Positions 41,767-51,030 of a DNA stretch of 64,000 bases are shown piece by piece. The notes under the pieces are model-generated. The model had not been told where the DNA came from and made no database searches. It saw only the letters and a program-made list of their open reading frames with translations. Made by a program: the position numbers and the translations under genes. Source of the DNA: Actinomadura rubteroloni (GTDB lineage: Bacteria > Actinomycetota > Actinomycetes > Streptosporangiales > Streptosporangiaceae). The stretch spans positions 1-64,000 of the forward strand of contig NZ_MTBP01000005.1 in assembly GCF_002911665.1 (NCBI RefSeq), in the 5' to 3' direction. The first letter of the stretch is position 1. The number at the start of each line of letters is the position of its first letter.

Positions 41767-42387
41767 ATGAGGCTGACGACGATGACGCAGGTGACCGTGG
41801 ACGGTGTGATGCAGGGCAACGGTCACGCGACTCCCGAGGAACTGGCGAGCGGGTTCACCCGGGACGGCTGGGCGCTCGGAGCATTCGCCGACGACACCGG
41901 CGAGATGATCACCGAGACCTACCAGCGGGCGGACGCGTTCCTGTTCGGGCGGCGCACGTACGAGATGTTCGCCGAGACCTGGGGCACCCGGCCGGAGATG
42001 CAGGCGCACCCCATCGGGGTGGCGCTCAACGGGGCGCAGAAGTACGTCGCGTCCAACAGCCTCAAGCAACCATCGTGGGGACCCGTCACACTGCTCGCCG
42101 GGGACGCGACCACAGCGATCAAGGAACTGAAGGAATCGTCACCGGGCGAGATCCAGGTGCACGGGAGCGCGACCCTGATCCGCTCGCTGCTCGCCGCCGA
42201 CCTGGTGGACGAACTGACCCTGCTGGTCGTCCCCGTGCTTCTCGGACAGGGGATGCGGCTGTTCCCGGACGACGGGCCCGCCGCCGCGCTCGAAGTCATC
42301 AGCTCCCACACCGACGCGAGGGGCGTCGGCGTGCACGTGTACCGGCCGACCGGACAACCGGAGTTCCACCCGGCGCGGCCGACGTAG
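41767..42387 (+). CDS. Dihydrofolate reductase family (RibD C-terminal-like) protein
   Basis: 206 residues. RADAFLFGRRTYEMFAETW, the central strand-turn of the DHFR/RibD reductase fold, is followed by KYVASNSL, EIQVHGSATLIRSLLAADLV and LLVVPVLLGQGMRLF. Such stand-alone proteins bind NADPH and probably reduce an unknown substrate; they are abundant paralogues in actinobacteria and not the housekeeping DHFR. ATG 41767 is the family start. It stands alone, and the next gene is convergent. Confidence 0.85.
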   Translation: MRLTTMTQVTVDGVMQGNGHATPEELASGFTRDGWALGAFADDTGEMITETYQRADAFLFGRRTYEMFAETWGTRPEMQAHPIGVALNGAQKYVASNSLKQPSWGPVTLLAGDATTAIKELKESSPGEIQVHGSATLIRSLLAADLVDELTLLVVPVLLGQGMRLFPDDGPAAALEVISSHTDARGVGVHVYRPTGQPEFHPARPT

Positions 42388-42583
42388 GCGGACGGCACCG
42401 CCCGCCTCCTACGCGGCCGGACCGCCCGGCGGGACCGCCCGGCCGTCCGATCCCGGCCGGCCGGGACGCGTGCCACGCGTGCCGCATGCGCCGGAACCCC
42501 GTGTCTCTCGACGTTCGGCGGCTTCAGGCTTGAATGCGGGTGTCGTTTACTCTTGTCGTCCGGCGTGCAGCGGCTCGGGTGGG

Positions 42584-43636
42584 TCAGGGGGCCGGGGCTG
42601 TCGGGGTGCCGGTGCGGGCGGCGGTCTGGGCGGCTTCGATGATCTCCAGGCCGGTGATGGCGTCGGCGAGGGTCACCGGGGGTGGTTCTTCGCCGGTCAG
42701 GGTGCGGGCCACTGCCGCGTAGAACTCTTGGTAGGCGCCCGGGGCGGTGGGTTCGGGGGTTGTCGCGCCGGGGGTTCCGAGGCGGCCGTAGCGGGGCGGG
42801 GGGACCTGGCCCCAGCCTGCGTCGAGGGGGGTGCCGCCCGCGCGCAGGGCGTCCTCCTGGGGGTCCATGCCGTGGACGGTGTAGGACGCCGCGGAGCCGA
42901 GGACGCGGAAGCGCGGGCCGAGGTCGGACGCGACTGCGCTCATCCACAGGTGGGAACGTTCCCCGCCGGGGTGGGTGAGGGCCACGAAGACGTCGTCGGG
43001 GGTGCGGGCGCCGGGACGGCGCGTGTCGATCTCCGCGTGGACGAGGTCGGGGCGGCCGAACAGCGCGACGGCCTGGTCGATGAGGTGGGAGCCGAGGTCG
43101 AAGAGGATCCCGCCCGCGTCGCGCGGGTCGCCGCTCTCGCGCCAGCCCGTCTTCACCTCGGGCCGCCAGCGTTCGAAGCGCGACTCGAAGCGGCGGACGG
43201 TGCCGAGCGCGCCGCCCTCGACCAGGCGCCGGACGGTCCGGAAGTCCCCGTCCCAGCGGCGGTTGTGGAACGGGATGACCGGCAGGCCGCGCACGGCGCT
43301 CAGCGCGGCCAGCGAGCGGGCGTCGGCGGCGGACGCGGCCACCGGCTTGTCCAGGACGACCGGGATGCCCGCCGTCAGCGCGGTGCGCGCAAGCGGAACG
43401 TGGTACCGGTTCGGGGCCGTCACGACGACGAGGTCGTACCGGCCGGTGGACTCCCACAGCCGGTCCGCGCTGTCGAGCACGGACGCCTCGGGGTACCGCT
43501 CGCGCACCGCCGCCGCCCGCCCCGCGTCCGCCGTGACGACGGCGTCGAGCCGCAGCCCCGGCGTCGTCGCGATCAGCGGCGCGTGGAACGCCGAGCCTCC
43601 GATTCCGTACCCGATGAGCGCCACCCGCAGTGTCAT
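42584..43636 (-). CDS. Gfo/Idh/MocA family oxidoreductase
   Basis: 350 residues. The N-terminal Rossmann domain begins VALIGYGIGGSAFHAPLI, and VVVTAPNRYHVPLARTAL leads to the EKP-like VVLDKPVAAS (lysine kept). The C-terminal alpha/beta domain has GGILFDLGSHLIDQAVALFG with the conserved D-x-G-x-H. It is a sugar or inositol-type NAD(P) dehydrogenase of unknown substrate. ATG 43636 is the family start; an ORF extension to 43735 is not conserved-looking. It is divergent from the flavoprotein gene at 43750. Confidence 0.88.
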   Translation of the reverse strand: MTLRVALIGYGIGGSAFHAPLIATTPGLRLDAVVTADAGRAAAVRERYPEASVLDSADRLWESTGRYDLVVVTAPNRYHVPLARTALTAGIPVVLDKPVAASAADARSLAALSAVRGLPVIPFHNRRWDGDFRTVRRLVEGGALGTVRRFESRFERWRPEVKTGWRESGDPRDAGGILFDLGSHLIDQAVALFGRPDLVHAEIDTRRPGARTPDDVFVALTHPGGERSHLWMSAVASDLGPRFRVLGSAASYTVHGMDPQEDALRAGGTPLDAGWGQVPPPRYGRLGTPGATTPEPTAPGAYQEFYAAVARTLTGEEPPPVTLADAITGLEIIEAAQTAARTGTPTAPAP

Positions 43637-43749
43637 GCTCCGATCATGGCCGATCGGGTGACGGGCCGTGCCGCCGGGGGCATCGGCGAACCGTGATGAT
43701 CCGCGCACGTCGTACGCTGTCGGGACGTGCCGCAACGCAAGGGGTGAAC

Positions 43750-45381
43750 GTGTCCAAACCTGTGATCCTTACGGTCGACGACGACCCGAGCGTCTCCCGC
43801 GCGGTGGCGCGCGACCTGCGCCGCCGCTACGCGGAGGAGTTCCGGATCGTCCGGGCCGAATCCGGACCGCTGGCGCTGGACGCGCTCGCCGAGCTGAAAC
43901 TGCGCGGCGACGACACGGCGGTCCTGCTCGCCGACCACCGGATGCCCGAGATGACCGGCGTCGAGTTCCTCGAACGCGCGATGGACCTGTACCCGTTCGC
44001 GCGGCGGGTCCTGCTGACCGCCTACGCCGACACCGACGCCGCCATCCAGGCGATCAACGTCGTGGACCTCGACCACTACCTGCTGAAGCCGTGGAACCCG
44101 CCGGAGGAGAAGTTCTACCCGGTGATCGACGCGCAGGTCGACGCGTGGCGGCGGACCGAGCGGCGCCGCCCGGCGGACCTGCGCGTCGTCGGGCACCGCT
44201 GGTCGGCGCGGTCCTACGAGGTCCGCGACTTCCTGGCCCGCAACCAGGTCCCGTACACGTTCCTGCTCGACACCGTCCCCGAGGCGGTGGAGCTGGTGAA
44301 GGCGGCGGGCTCCCCGGACCTCCCGCTCGTCGTGACGGCCGATGGATCGTTCCTCGCCGCGCCGTCGGACGCCGAGCTGGCCGCCGCCGTCGGCCTCACC
44401 ACCGAGGCGGGCGCGGACTTCTACGACCTGGTCGTCGTCGGGGCGGGCCCGGCCGGGCTCGGCGCGGCGGTGTACGGGGCGTCGGAGGGCCTGCGGACGG
44501 TCCTGATCGAGCAGCACGCGTCCGGCGGGCAGGCCGGCCAGAGTTCGCGGATCGAGAACTACCTCGGGTTCCCCGACGGCGTGTCCGGCGCGCAGCTCGC
44601 CGACCGCGCCCGCCGCCAGGCCGAGCGGTTCGGCGTCGAGCTGGTCACGACGGGCCGCGTCACCGGGCTGGAGGCGCGCGGGCAGGCGCGGGTCGTCCGG
44701 CAGGCGGACGGCACGGAGATCGCCGCGCACGCCGTCATCCTCGCGACCGGCGTGTCGTACCGGCGGCTGACCGCGCCGGGCCTGGACGCGTTCACCGGGC
44801 GCGGCGTGTTCTACGGCGCCGCGACGGCCGAGACGCCGGGCTGCGCCGGGCAGGAGGTGTTCGTCGTCGGCGGGGCGAACTCGGCCGGGCAGTGCGCGGT
44901 GCACCTGGCGCGGACGGCCGAGCGCGTCCACCTCGTCGTCCGCGCGGCGGGCCTGGAGACGTCGATGTCGCACTACCTGATCGAGCAGATCGCCGCGCTG
45001 CCGAACGTCCGGGTCCACTGCCGCACGGCCGTCACGGCGGCCGACGGCGACGACCACCTGGAGCGCCTCACGCTGAGCGGCCCGGACGGCGAGTGGACGG
45101 CCGACGCGCAGTACCTGTTCGTGTTCATCGGCGCCGAGCCCCGCACGGACTGGCTGGGCGCCGACGTGGAACGCGACGCGGCCGGCTACGTCCTCACCGG
45201 CCCGGACATATCGGCGCCGGGCGGGACGGCCGTCCGCGCGCCCTACTTCCTGGAGACGAGCCTGCCGGGCGTGTTCGCGGCGGGCGACGTGCGCGCCGGG
45301 TCCATCAAACGGGTGGCGGCGGCGGTCGGCGACGGTGCGATGGCGGTGGCGCTCGTCCACCGCTACCTGGAGGGGTCATGA
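43750..45381 (+). CDS. Response-regulator receiver fused to thioredoxin reductase-like flavoprotein
   Basis: 543 residues. A receiver domain (about 1-130) has VDDDPSVSR and phospho-acceptor D62 in LLADHRMPEM. A short thioredoxin-like segment follows (about 140-220). The C-terminal two-thirds is a TrxR-type FAD/NADPH oxidoreductase: VVVGAGPAGLGAAVYG, VFVVGGANSAGQ and GVFAAGDVRAGSIKR. The redox CxxC of thioredoxin reductases is missing (ETPGCAGQ at that position), so it is unlikely to reduce thioredoxin. GTG 43750 follows AAGGGG. Its stop overlaps the histidine kinase gene, making a coupled pair. Confidence 0.9.
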   Translation: MSKPVILTVDDDPSVSRAVARDLRRRYAEEFRIVRAESGPLALDALAELKLRGDDTAVLLADHRMPEMTGVEFLERAMDLYPFARRVLLTAYADTDAAIQAINVVDLDHYLLKPWNPPEEKFYPVIDAQVDAWRRTERRRPADLRVVGHRWSARSYEVRDFLARNQVPYTFLLDTVPEAVELVKAAGSPDLPLVVTADGSFLAAPSDAELAAAVGLTTEAGADFYDLVVVGAGPAGLGAAVYGASEGLRTVLIEQHASGGQAGQSSRIENYLGFPDGVSGAQLADRARRQAERFGVELVTTGRVTGLEARGQARVVRQADGTEIAAHAVILATGVSYRRLTAPGLDAFTGRGVFYGAATAETPGCAGQEVFVVGGANSAGQCAVHLARTAERVHLVVRAAGLETSMSHYLIEQIAALPNVRVHCRTAVTAADGDDHLERLTLSGPDGEWTADAQYLFVFIGAEPRTDWLGADVERDAAGYVLTGPDISAPGGTAVRAPYFLETSLPGVFAAGDVRAGSIKRVAAAVGDGAMAVALVHRYLEGS

Positions 45382-46796
45382 CGGAGGTCGCGCCCGCGCG
45401 GCTGGGCGAGCTGTTCCTGTTCGAGGACCTGGACGAGCGCAAGCTCGCGTGGCTGGCCGAGCACGGCGCCGTCCGCTCCTACGCCGAGGGCGAGTCGGCG
45501 TGCGTGCAGGGCGAGCCCGCCGAGTTCCTCTTCGTGCTGCTGGACGGCTCGGTGTCGATGGTCCAGATGGTGCGCGGCCATGAGGCGGAGCTGACGCGAA
45601 GCTCCCAGCCCGGCGTGTACGGCGGCGCGGTCCAGGCGTACATCGGCGACCGGATCGAGCAGCGCTACCAGCACACGCTGCGGGCGGTGCGGCCGTCCAC
45701 GATGTTCGTGCTGCCCGCCCGCAAGTTCGCGATGGCCGTCCGCAAGTGGTTCCCGATGGCGACGCACCTGCTGGAGGGCGTGTTCTTCGGGATGAACAAC
45801 GCCCGCCGCATCGTGGACCAGCGCGAGCGGCTGACCGCGCTCGGCACGCTCACGGCGGGCCTGACGCACGAGCTGAACAACCCGGCCGCCGCCGCGTCCC
45901 GCGCGAGCGCCGAGCTGGGGGAGCGCCTGGGGTCGGCGCAGCGGCGGCTCGGCGAGCTGGCGGCGGGCGGCGTGGACTGCGAGCGGATCGCCGCGATCGT
46001 GTCGCTGCGCGAACGCCTCGCCGGATCGGCCGCGTGCAAGGTCGCCCGCGACCCGATCGCCGTCAGCGACGCCGAGGACGAGATCGGCGCATGGCTGGAC
46101 GAGCACGACGTCCCCGACGCGTGGGACCTCGCGCCCGAACTGGTCGCCGCCGGGATCGGCCCGGCCGAGGCCGAGCAGGTCGCGGCGGCGGCGGGCGACC
46201 GCCTCCCGGCGGCGATGGCGTGGCTGGCCGAGGTCCTGGAGGTCGCGCAGCTCCAGGCCGAGATCGCCGAGGCGACCGGGCGGATCAGCGCGCTGCTGGA
46301 GTCGGCCCGCCAGTACTCCCAGCTCGACCGCGCGCCCTACCAGCCCGCCGACCTCGGGTCCCTGCTCGACAGCACGCTGACGATGCTGCACCGCAAGATC
46401 GGGCCGAAGGTGACGGTCCGGACGTCCTACGACCCGGACCTGCCGCCCGTCCCCGCGTTCGCCGCCGAGTTGAACCAGGTGTGGACGAACCTCATCGTCA
46501 ACGCCCTCTACGCGATGGAGGGCGCGGGCACGCTGACGATCACGACGGCCCGCGACGGCGACACGGCCGTCGTCGTGGTCGGCGACACCGGAGCGGGCGT
46601 CGCCGAGGAGGACATGGACCGCCTGTTCACGCCGTTCTTCACGACCAAGCCGGTCGGGCAGGGCACCGGGCTCGGCCTGGACATCTCCTGGCGGATCGTC
46701 GTGGACCGGCACGGCGGCGACATCCGCGTGACGTCGCGTCCGGGCGACACGCGGTTCGAGGTCCGGCTGCCGCTGACGGCCGACCGGACGCCGTGA
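45378..46796 (+). CDS. Histidine kinase with cyclic nucleotide-binding-like sensor domain
   Basis: 472 residues. The N-terminal cNMP-binding/CAP-like domain (about 10-130) contains FVLLDGSVSMVQMVRG and GGAVQAYIGD. The kinase part has an H box LTAGLTHELNNPAAAASRAS (H164), a long helical segment, an N box LNQVWTNLIVNALYAMEGAG, VVGDTGAGV and GTGLGLDISWRIV. No membrane segment is seen, so it is cytoplasmic. It is coupled by a 4-nt overlap to the receiver-flavoprotein, its likely phosphorylation partner or co-sensor. The input ligand is unknown. Confidence 0.9.
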   Translation: MTEVAPARLGELFLFEDLDERKLAWLAEHGAVRSYAEGESACVQGEPAEFLFVLLDGSVSMVQMVRGHEAELTRSSQPGVYGGAVQAYIGDRIEQRYQHTLRAVRPSTMFVLPARKFAMAVRKWFPMATHLLEGVFFGMNNARRIVDQRERLTALGTLTAGLTHELNNPAAAASRASAELGERLGSAQRRLGELAAGGVDCERIAAIVSLRERLAGSAACKVARDPIAVSDAEDEIGAWLDEHDVPDAWDLAPELVAAGIGPAEAEQVAAAAGDRLPAAMAWLAEVLEVAQLQAEIAEATGRISALLESARQYSQLDRAPYQPADLGSLLDSTLTMLHRKIGPKVTVRTSYDPDLPPVPAFAAELNQVWTNLIVNALYAMEGAGTLTITTARDGDTAVVVVGDTGAGVAEEDMDRLFTPFFTTKPVGQGTGLGLDISWRIVVDRHGGDIRVTSRPGDTRFEVRLPLTADRTP

Positions 46797-46803
46797 CGGG
46801 CGC

Positions 46804-47715
46804 TCACCTCCGGAACGCCAGGTCGTGGCCGGGGCCGGACGTCCGGTAGACGGGCCCGGCCCCGAACGCGAGCACCTCGAACCGGACCGGGACGGCGTGG
46901 ACGCGCCGTCCGGTGAGCGCCGCCATCATCGGCTCGGACAGGTCGATGATCGCGGGCGGCGCGTGCTGCGCGACCGCCCACGCGGCGGGCCCGAAGTCCT
47001 GGACGACTCCGACCGCGCTCCGCCCGCGGTAGCTGACGCGGACGCGCGTGCCGAGCGGCCAGTACGGGCTCGCGACCGTCCGGGCCGACATGCGGGCGCC
47101 GCGCGCGGTGGCCGCGTCCCAGAACGACGTGGCGGTGGCGACGCCGCGGGGCAGCCGCGCCCCGCGCCCGGCCCGGTACGAGGCCCGGGGCGAGGTTCCG
47201 TGCGAGACCCGGTGCGACGCGTAAGGACGCGCCGGACGGTACCCGGCGGCAGCGGCGGACCGGGTGCCGTCGGGGAGCGGCCCGGTGCGCACCGGGCGCG
47301 GCGCCTCGGCCTCCGGGACCTGCAGCGCGAACGCCGCCGCCCCGCCCGCGACGATGAGCGCCGTCGCGCCCGGGGCGGCGAACAGCGCGAGCATCCCGCG
47401 CCGCCGCCGGGCGCGCCGCACGTCCGGCGGGGCCGGGACGGGCGCCTCGGGGAGCGCGAAGTCGCCGAGCAGAGCCCGCAGGTGGTCCTCGACGGCGCGC
47501 TCGCTGATCTCCAGCAGCGCCGCGAGCCGCGCCGTCCGGCGGCCCGCCACGAGCAGGCCGAAGACGTGCTGCTCGGCGGCGGTCAGCTCGGCCCGGTTGT
47601 GCCGCAGGACGCGCGTCCGGGGCGCCGCGACGCCCGGCGGGACGCCGTCGGCCCGCAGGAGCAGGCGGGTGAGGAGCATGAGCTGATCGGCGGCGTCCCG
47701 AGCGCGTGCGTCCAC
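46804..47715 (-). CDS. HTH-transmembrane-DPBB (RlpA-like) fusion protein
   Basis: 303 residues. Residues about 43-83 (LTAAEQHVFGLLVAGRRTAR, LLEISERAVEDHLRALLGDF) match a LuxR/sigma-70 region 4-type HTH. One membrane segment lies at about 108-130 (MLALFAAPGATALIVAGGAA). After an Arg/Ser-rich linker comes a double-psi beta-barrel (about 191-282): VATATSFWDAATARG, LGTRVRVSYRGRSAVGVVQD with D240, IIDLSEPMMAALTG with D259. The DPBB faces outside and resembles RlpA-type peptidoglycan lytic domains. GTG 47715 has GGAGGG upstream. A cytoplasmic DNA-binding part joined to a wall-binding part suggests a one-protein envelope sensor; this is inference. Confidence 0.75.
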   Translation of the reverse strand: MDARARDAADQLMLLTRLLLRADGVPPGVAAPRTRVLRHNRAELTAAEQHVFGLLVAGRRTARLAALLEISERAVEDHLRALLGDFALPEAPVPAPPDVRRARRRRGMLALFAAPGATALIVAGGAAAFALQVPEAEAPRPVRTGPLPDGTRSAAAAGYRPARPYASHRVSHGTSPRASYRAGRGARLPRGVATATSFWDAATARGARMSARTVASPYWPLGTRVRVSYRGRSAVGVVQDFGPAAWAVAQHAPPAIIDLSEPMMAALTGRRVHAVPVRFEVLAFGAGPVYRTSGPGHDLAFRR

Positions 47716-47834
47716 CGCGTCCCTCCGGTCCTGCTGGCCCCGTCCGTCATGGATCGGGTACTCAGCGTAGGGATCAGGACGCGCACGAACGGCGGAACGA
47801 CGAAACGCTATGAAAAGTCAGGAAAGTCGGATTG

Positions 47835-48629
47835 CTACTCGAACAGGTCCGGCTGCTCCCGCGTGATCTGGTCGTGCAGCGGCTGGTAGTTCACCCAGCC
47901 CGCGATGTCGTTCCCGATCTGCTTGTGCGTCAGGGCCGCGTTCGCCGGCTCGATCGGCACGACCGTCCCGGCCGCCTTGGCGACGAGCTGCACCTGGCAC
48001 GACCGCTCCATCGTGATGAACCACCACGCGGCGGCGTCCACCGTGCTGCCGACCGTGAGCAGACCGTGGTTCCGCAGGATGACGGCCTTGTTGTCGCCGA
48101 GGGCGGCGGCGATGCGCTTGCCCTCCTCCAGGTCGGTGACGACGCCGGTGTAGTCGTCGAACAGGCCGTGGTCCTCGTAGAACGCGCAGACGTCCTGCGT
48201 GATCGGCTCCAGCTTCTGACCGAGCGCCGACAGCGCGCGCCCGTAGGTGGAGTGGCTGTGCGCGGCGGCGACGACGTCCGGACGGGCCTGGTGCACCTGC
48301 GAGTGGATCGCGAACGCCGCCTCGTTCACCGGGTAGCGGCCCTCCACGACCTGGCCCTGGTGGTTGACGAGGATCAGGTCGCTGACGCGGACGTGCTTGA
48401 ACGACAGCCCGAACGGGTTCACCCAGAAGTGGTCGGTTTGCTCGGGGTCGCGCGCGGTGATGTGCCCGGCGACGCCCTCCTCGAACCCGAGCTTCCCGAA
48501 CAGCCGCAGCGCCGCCGCCAGCCGCTCCTTGCGGTGCCGGCGCTCCTCCTCCACCGTCGCGAAGGACGGCGGCAGCCGGAAGATCAGATCGGTCGGGATG
48601 TTCCTCGTCAGATCCTCGTTGTTGGCCAT
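47835..48629 (-). CDS. Class II aldolase/adducin family protein
   Basis: 264 residues. It has EEGVAGHITARDPEQ, LILVNHQGQVVEG, AAAHSHSTYGRALSALG and KAVILRNHGLLTVGSTVDAA. The histidines of HSHSTYG and RNHG are the zinc ligands of fuculose-phosphate-type aldolases. The substrate is not clear; many homologues are annotated only as class II aldolase/adducin head. The ATG has GGAGG upstream. It is isolated between the DPBB gene and a hypothetical gene on the same strand. Confidence 0.88.
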   Translation of the reverse strand: MANNEDLTRNIPTDLIFRLPPSFATVEEERRHRKERLAAALRLFGKLGFEEGVAGHITARDPEQTDHFWVNPFGLSFKHVRVSDLILVNHQGQVVEGRYPVNEAAFAIHSQVHQARPDVVAAAHSHSTYGRALSALGQKLEPITQDVCAFYEDHGLFDDYTGVVTDLEEGKRIAAALGDNKAVILRNHGLLTVGSTVDAAAWWFITMERSCQVQLVAKAAGTVVPIEPANAALTHKQIGNDIAGWVNYQPLHDQITREQPDLFE

Positions 48630-48712
48630 GAACCCTCCTCGGCGAGCGCGATGCCTCCACCTTACGGCCGGATTCCTGCCCTAACGAGCCTGCTGACCGA
48701 AACGGCGGCCGG

Positions 48713-49450
48713 TCACTCGTAGAGCTGCCCGCAGACCGCGATCCGCGCCAGGTCCTCCCAGGTCACCGTGGTCAGCGGCCGGACGGGCGACCGCGTCGGC
48801 CCGCCGTCGGACGGGACCCGGGCGCCGTCGGACACGTCCCAGCCGCCGACGGCGCCCGCCACCGCGCACTCCAGGTACGTCGCCGGGTCGAAGTTGCACC
48901 AGCGCGGCGGGGTCGGGCGCGGTCCCGAGCCGGACGGGCGCGGCGCGTCCACGCCGAACCGGCCGCGCGGCCCCGGCGGCGCGGTGACGAAGTCCTCCAG
49001 ATCGGCGATCTGGGCGATCAGCACGCGCTCCCAGTCGGCGTGGTCGCGGGGCCCGGCGCCGGGCAGCAGCAGGTCCCGGCCGGCCCACTTGGGGTCGAAC
49101 GGCGCGGGGGAGACCGCGACCGCCGCCGAGAACAGCGCCGCCGCGTCGTCGGCCTCCAGGTCGTCGCGCTCGCGCAGCGGCAGGCTCACCTTCCACAGCG
49201 CGCGCAGGAACCCCGACAGCGACCACGAGCCCGCCCGCGTGTCGCGGCCGACCCGCAGCACGTGGAGGTACAGGTCGCGGTTGGTGCGGACGGACGGCGC
49301 GAACGGCCCCTCCACCCAGTACATCTGGCGGTGCGGCACCCCGCTCTCCAGGACGAGCACCTGCGCGAGCGCGGCGACGCGGGAATCGTGCGCGGACACA
49401 TGGAACTCGTTGCCCAGGTCGTCCTGACGCATGACGTCCCATGTGCCCAT
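48713..49450 (-). CDS. Hypothetical protein
   Basis: 245 residues, soluble. MGTWDVMRQDDLGNEFHVSA, VEGPFAPSVRTNRDLYLHVL and CNFDPATYLECAVAGAVGGW are the most structured segments; no membrane segment or signal peptide. WDVMRQDDxGN openings occur in actinobacterial proteins predicted to be involved in SPOR- or cupin-like folds, but I cannot assign it. The ATG has GGGGAG 5 nt upstream. It is on the same strand as the aldehyde dehydrogenase, about 100 nt apart. Confidence 0.65.
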   Translation of the reverse strand: MGTWDVMRQDDLGNEFHVSAHDSRVAALAQVLVLESGVPHRQMYWVEGPFAPSVRTNRDLYLHVLRVGRDTRAGSWSLSGFLRALWKVSLPLRERDDLEADDAAALFSAAVAVSPAPFDPKWAGRDLLLPGAGPRDHADWERVLIAQIADLEDFVTAPPGPRGRFGVDAPRPSGSGPRPTPPRWCNFDPATYLECAVAGAVGGWDVSDGARVPSDGGPTRSPVRPLTTVTWEDLARIAVCGQLYE

Positions 49451-49548
49451 ACGGTCTCCCCGTTCTGCTGTCGCCGGCGGTGACGCCGATGCCCGTCCGC
49501 GCGATTGTCGCATCGACGGGCCGGTCGCCGCGGCGCGGGGCGCGCCGG

Positions 49549-50955
49549 TCATCCGCGCGCCCGGTGGACGACCTGCAGTTCGGTGAACCCGTGCAGCCCG
49601 TGCGGCCCGTTCTCGACGCCGAGCCCGCTCCACTTGAACCCGCCGAACGGCTGGTGCGGCGCGAGCGCGAGATGGGTGTTCACCCAGGCGGTCCCGCATT
49701 CGAGCCGCCCGGCGATCCCGGCGGCGCGGTCGGCGTCGGCGCCCCACACCGAGCCCGAGAGCCCGAAGAGGGTGCCGTTGGCGCGGGCGACGGCCTCCTC
49801 GACCGTCCGGTACCGGAGGACCGGGAGCGCCGGGCCGAACTGCTCCTCGTCCACGACCCGCGCGCCGTCGGGGACGTCGGCGAGGATCGTCGGCGCGAAG
49901 AAGTAGCCGGGGCCGGGCAGCGGCCCGCCGCCCGCCGCCGCGCGGGCTCCGCCCGCGAGCGCCTCGGCGACCAGCTCCCCGACGCGCTCGAACTGCGGAC
50001 GGTTGTTCACCGGCCCGTACTGCACGCCCTCGGTCATGCCGTCGCCGACGCGGGCGGCGCGGGCCTGCGCGGCGAGCGCGTCGACCACGTCGTCGTACAG
50101 GGCGTCGGGGACGTAGACGCGCTTGACCGCCGAGCAGACCTGGCCGTTGTTGGCGAACGCGGCGCCGAACAGCCGTCCGGCGACGGCCGCCGGGTCGACG
50201 TCGTCCAGCAGGATCGCCGCGTCGTTGCCGCCGAGCTCCAGCGTCACGCGCTTCAGGTCGGGCGCCGCCGCCGCGGCCACCCGCCGCCCGGTCGCGACGC
50301 TGCCGGTGAAGCTGATCTTGCGCGGGACGGGATGGGACGTCATCCACGCGCCCAGCTCGTCCCCGCCCGTCACGACGTTGAGGACGCCGGGCGGCAGGAC
50401 GTCCCGCAGCGCCTCGCCGAGCACCAGGCTGGACAGCGGCGTGTACGGCGACGGCTTCAGCACGACCGTGTTGCCCGCGAGCAGCGCCGGGGCGAGCTTC
50501 CACGCGGCCAGCAGCAGCGGGTAGTTCCACGGCGTGATGGCCGCGACCACGCCGACCGGGCGGCGCACGACCTCGACCAGCGCCCGCTCGTCGTCCTGGA
50601 TGATCTCCCGGGGCAGGTCCAGCTCGGCGTAGTACTTGAACCAGACCCCTGCCCCGGCGACCTCCAGCGCCGCCTCGCCGAGCGGCTTGCCCTGCTCCAG
50701 CGTGACGATCCGGCCGATCTCCTCCGCCCGCGCGAACAGCAGGTCGGCGACGGCGAGCAGGGCCTTTCGCCGCGCGTCCTCGTCCGCCCGCCAGCCGGGC
50801 AGCGCCCGGGCCGCCGCCTCCATCGCCGCGTCGAGCTGGGCGCGCGAGGCGCCCGGCGCGTGCCCGGCGACGCGGCCGGTGGCCGGGTTCACCACGCCGA
50901 ACGCGGCGTCCCCGGCGACGGCCCGGCCGTCGATCGTCATCGTCAGGTCGGCCAC
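49549..50955 (-). CDS. NAD(P)-dependent aldehyde dehydrogenase
   Basis: 468 residues, the family length. It contains ITPWNYPLLLAAWKLAPALL with the cofactor-site asparagine, KISFTGSVATGRRV, the base ELGGNDAAI and the catalytic cysteine in NNGQVCSAVKRVYV, followed by DEEQFGPALPV and the C-terminal QPFGGFKWSGLG. It oxidises an aldehyde to the acid; the chain type is not evident. GTG 50955 has GAGGAGG upstream. It could process aldehydes from amine or lipid breakdown. Confidence 0.92.
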   Translation of the reverse strand: MADLTMTIDGRAVAGDAAFGVVNPATGRVAGHAPGASRAQLDAAMEAAARALPGWRADEDARRKALLAVADLLFARAEEIGRIVTLEQGKPLGEAALEVAGAGVWFKYYAELDLPREIIQDDERALVEVVRRPVGVVAAITPWNYPLLLAAWKLAPALLAGNTVVLKPSPYTPLSSLVLGEALRDVLPPGVLNVVTGGDELGAWMTSHPVPRKISFTGSVATGRRVAAAAAPDLKRVTLELGGNDAAILLDDVDPAAVAGRLFGAAFANNGQVCSAVKRVYVPDALYDDVVDALAAQARAARVGDGMTEGVQYGPVNNRPQFERVGELVAEALAGGARAAAGGGPLPGPGYFFAPTILADVPDGARVVDEEQFGPALPVLRYRTVEEAVARANGTLFGLSGSVWGADADRAAGIAGRLECGTAWVNTHLALAPHQPFGGFKWSGLGVENGPHGLHGFTELQVVHRARG

Positions 50956-51030
50956 CGCGGTTCCTCCTCGGGCGAATCCGAATGGTGTTCAGTCAGTATT
51001 CACCCGGGACGGCGGCGGACTCCACGGAAC

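Noticed and set aside
43750..45381. Thioredoxin reductase proper
   Set aside because: The CxxC redox pair is missing and a receiver domain is fused at the N terminus.
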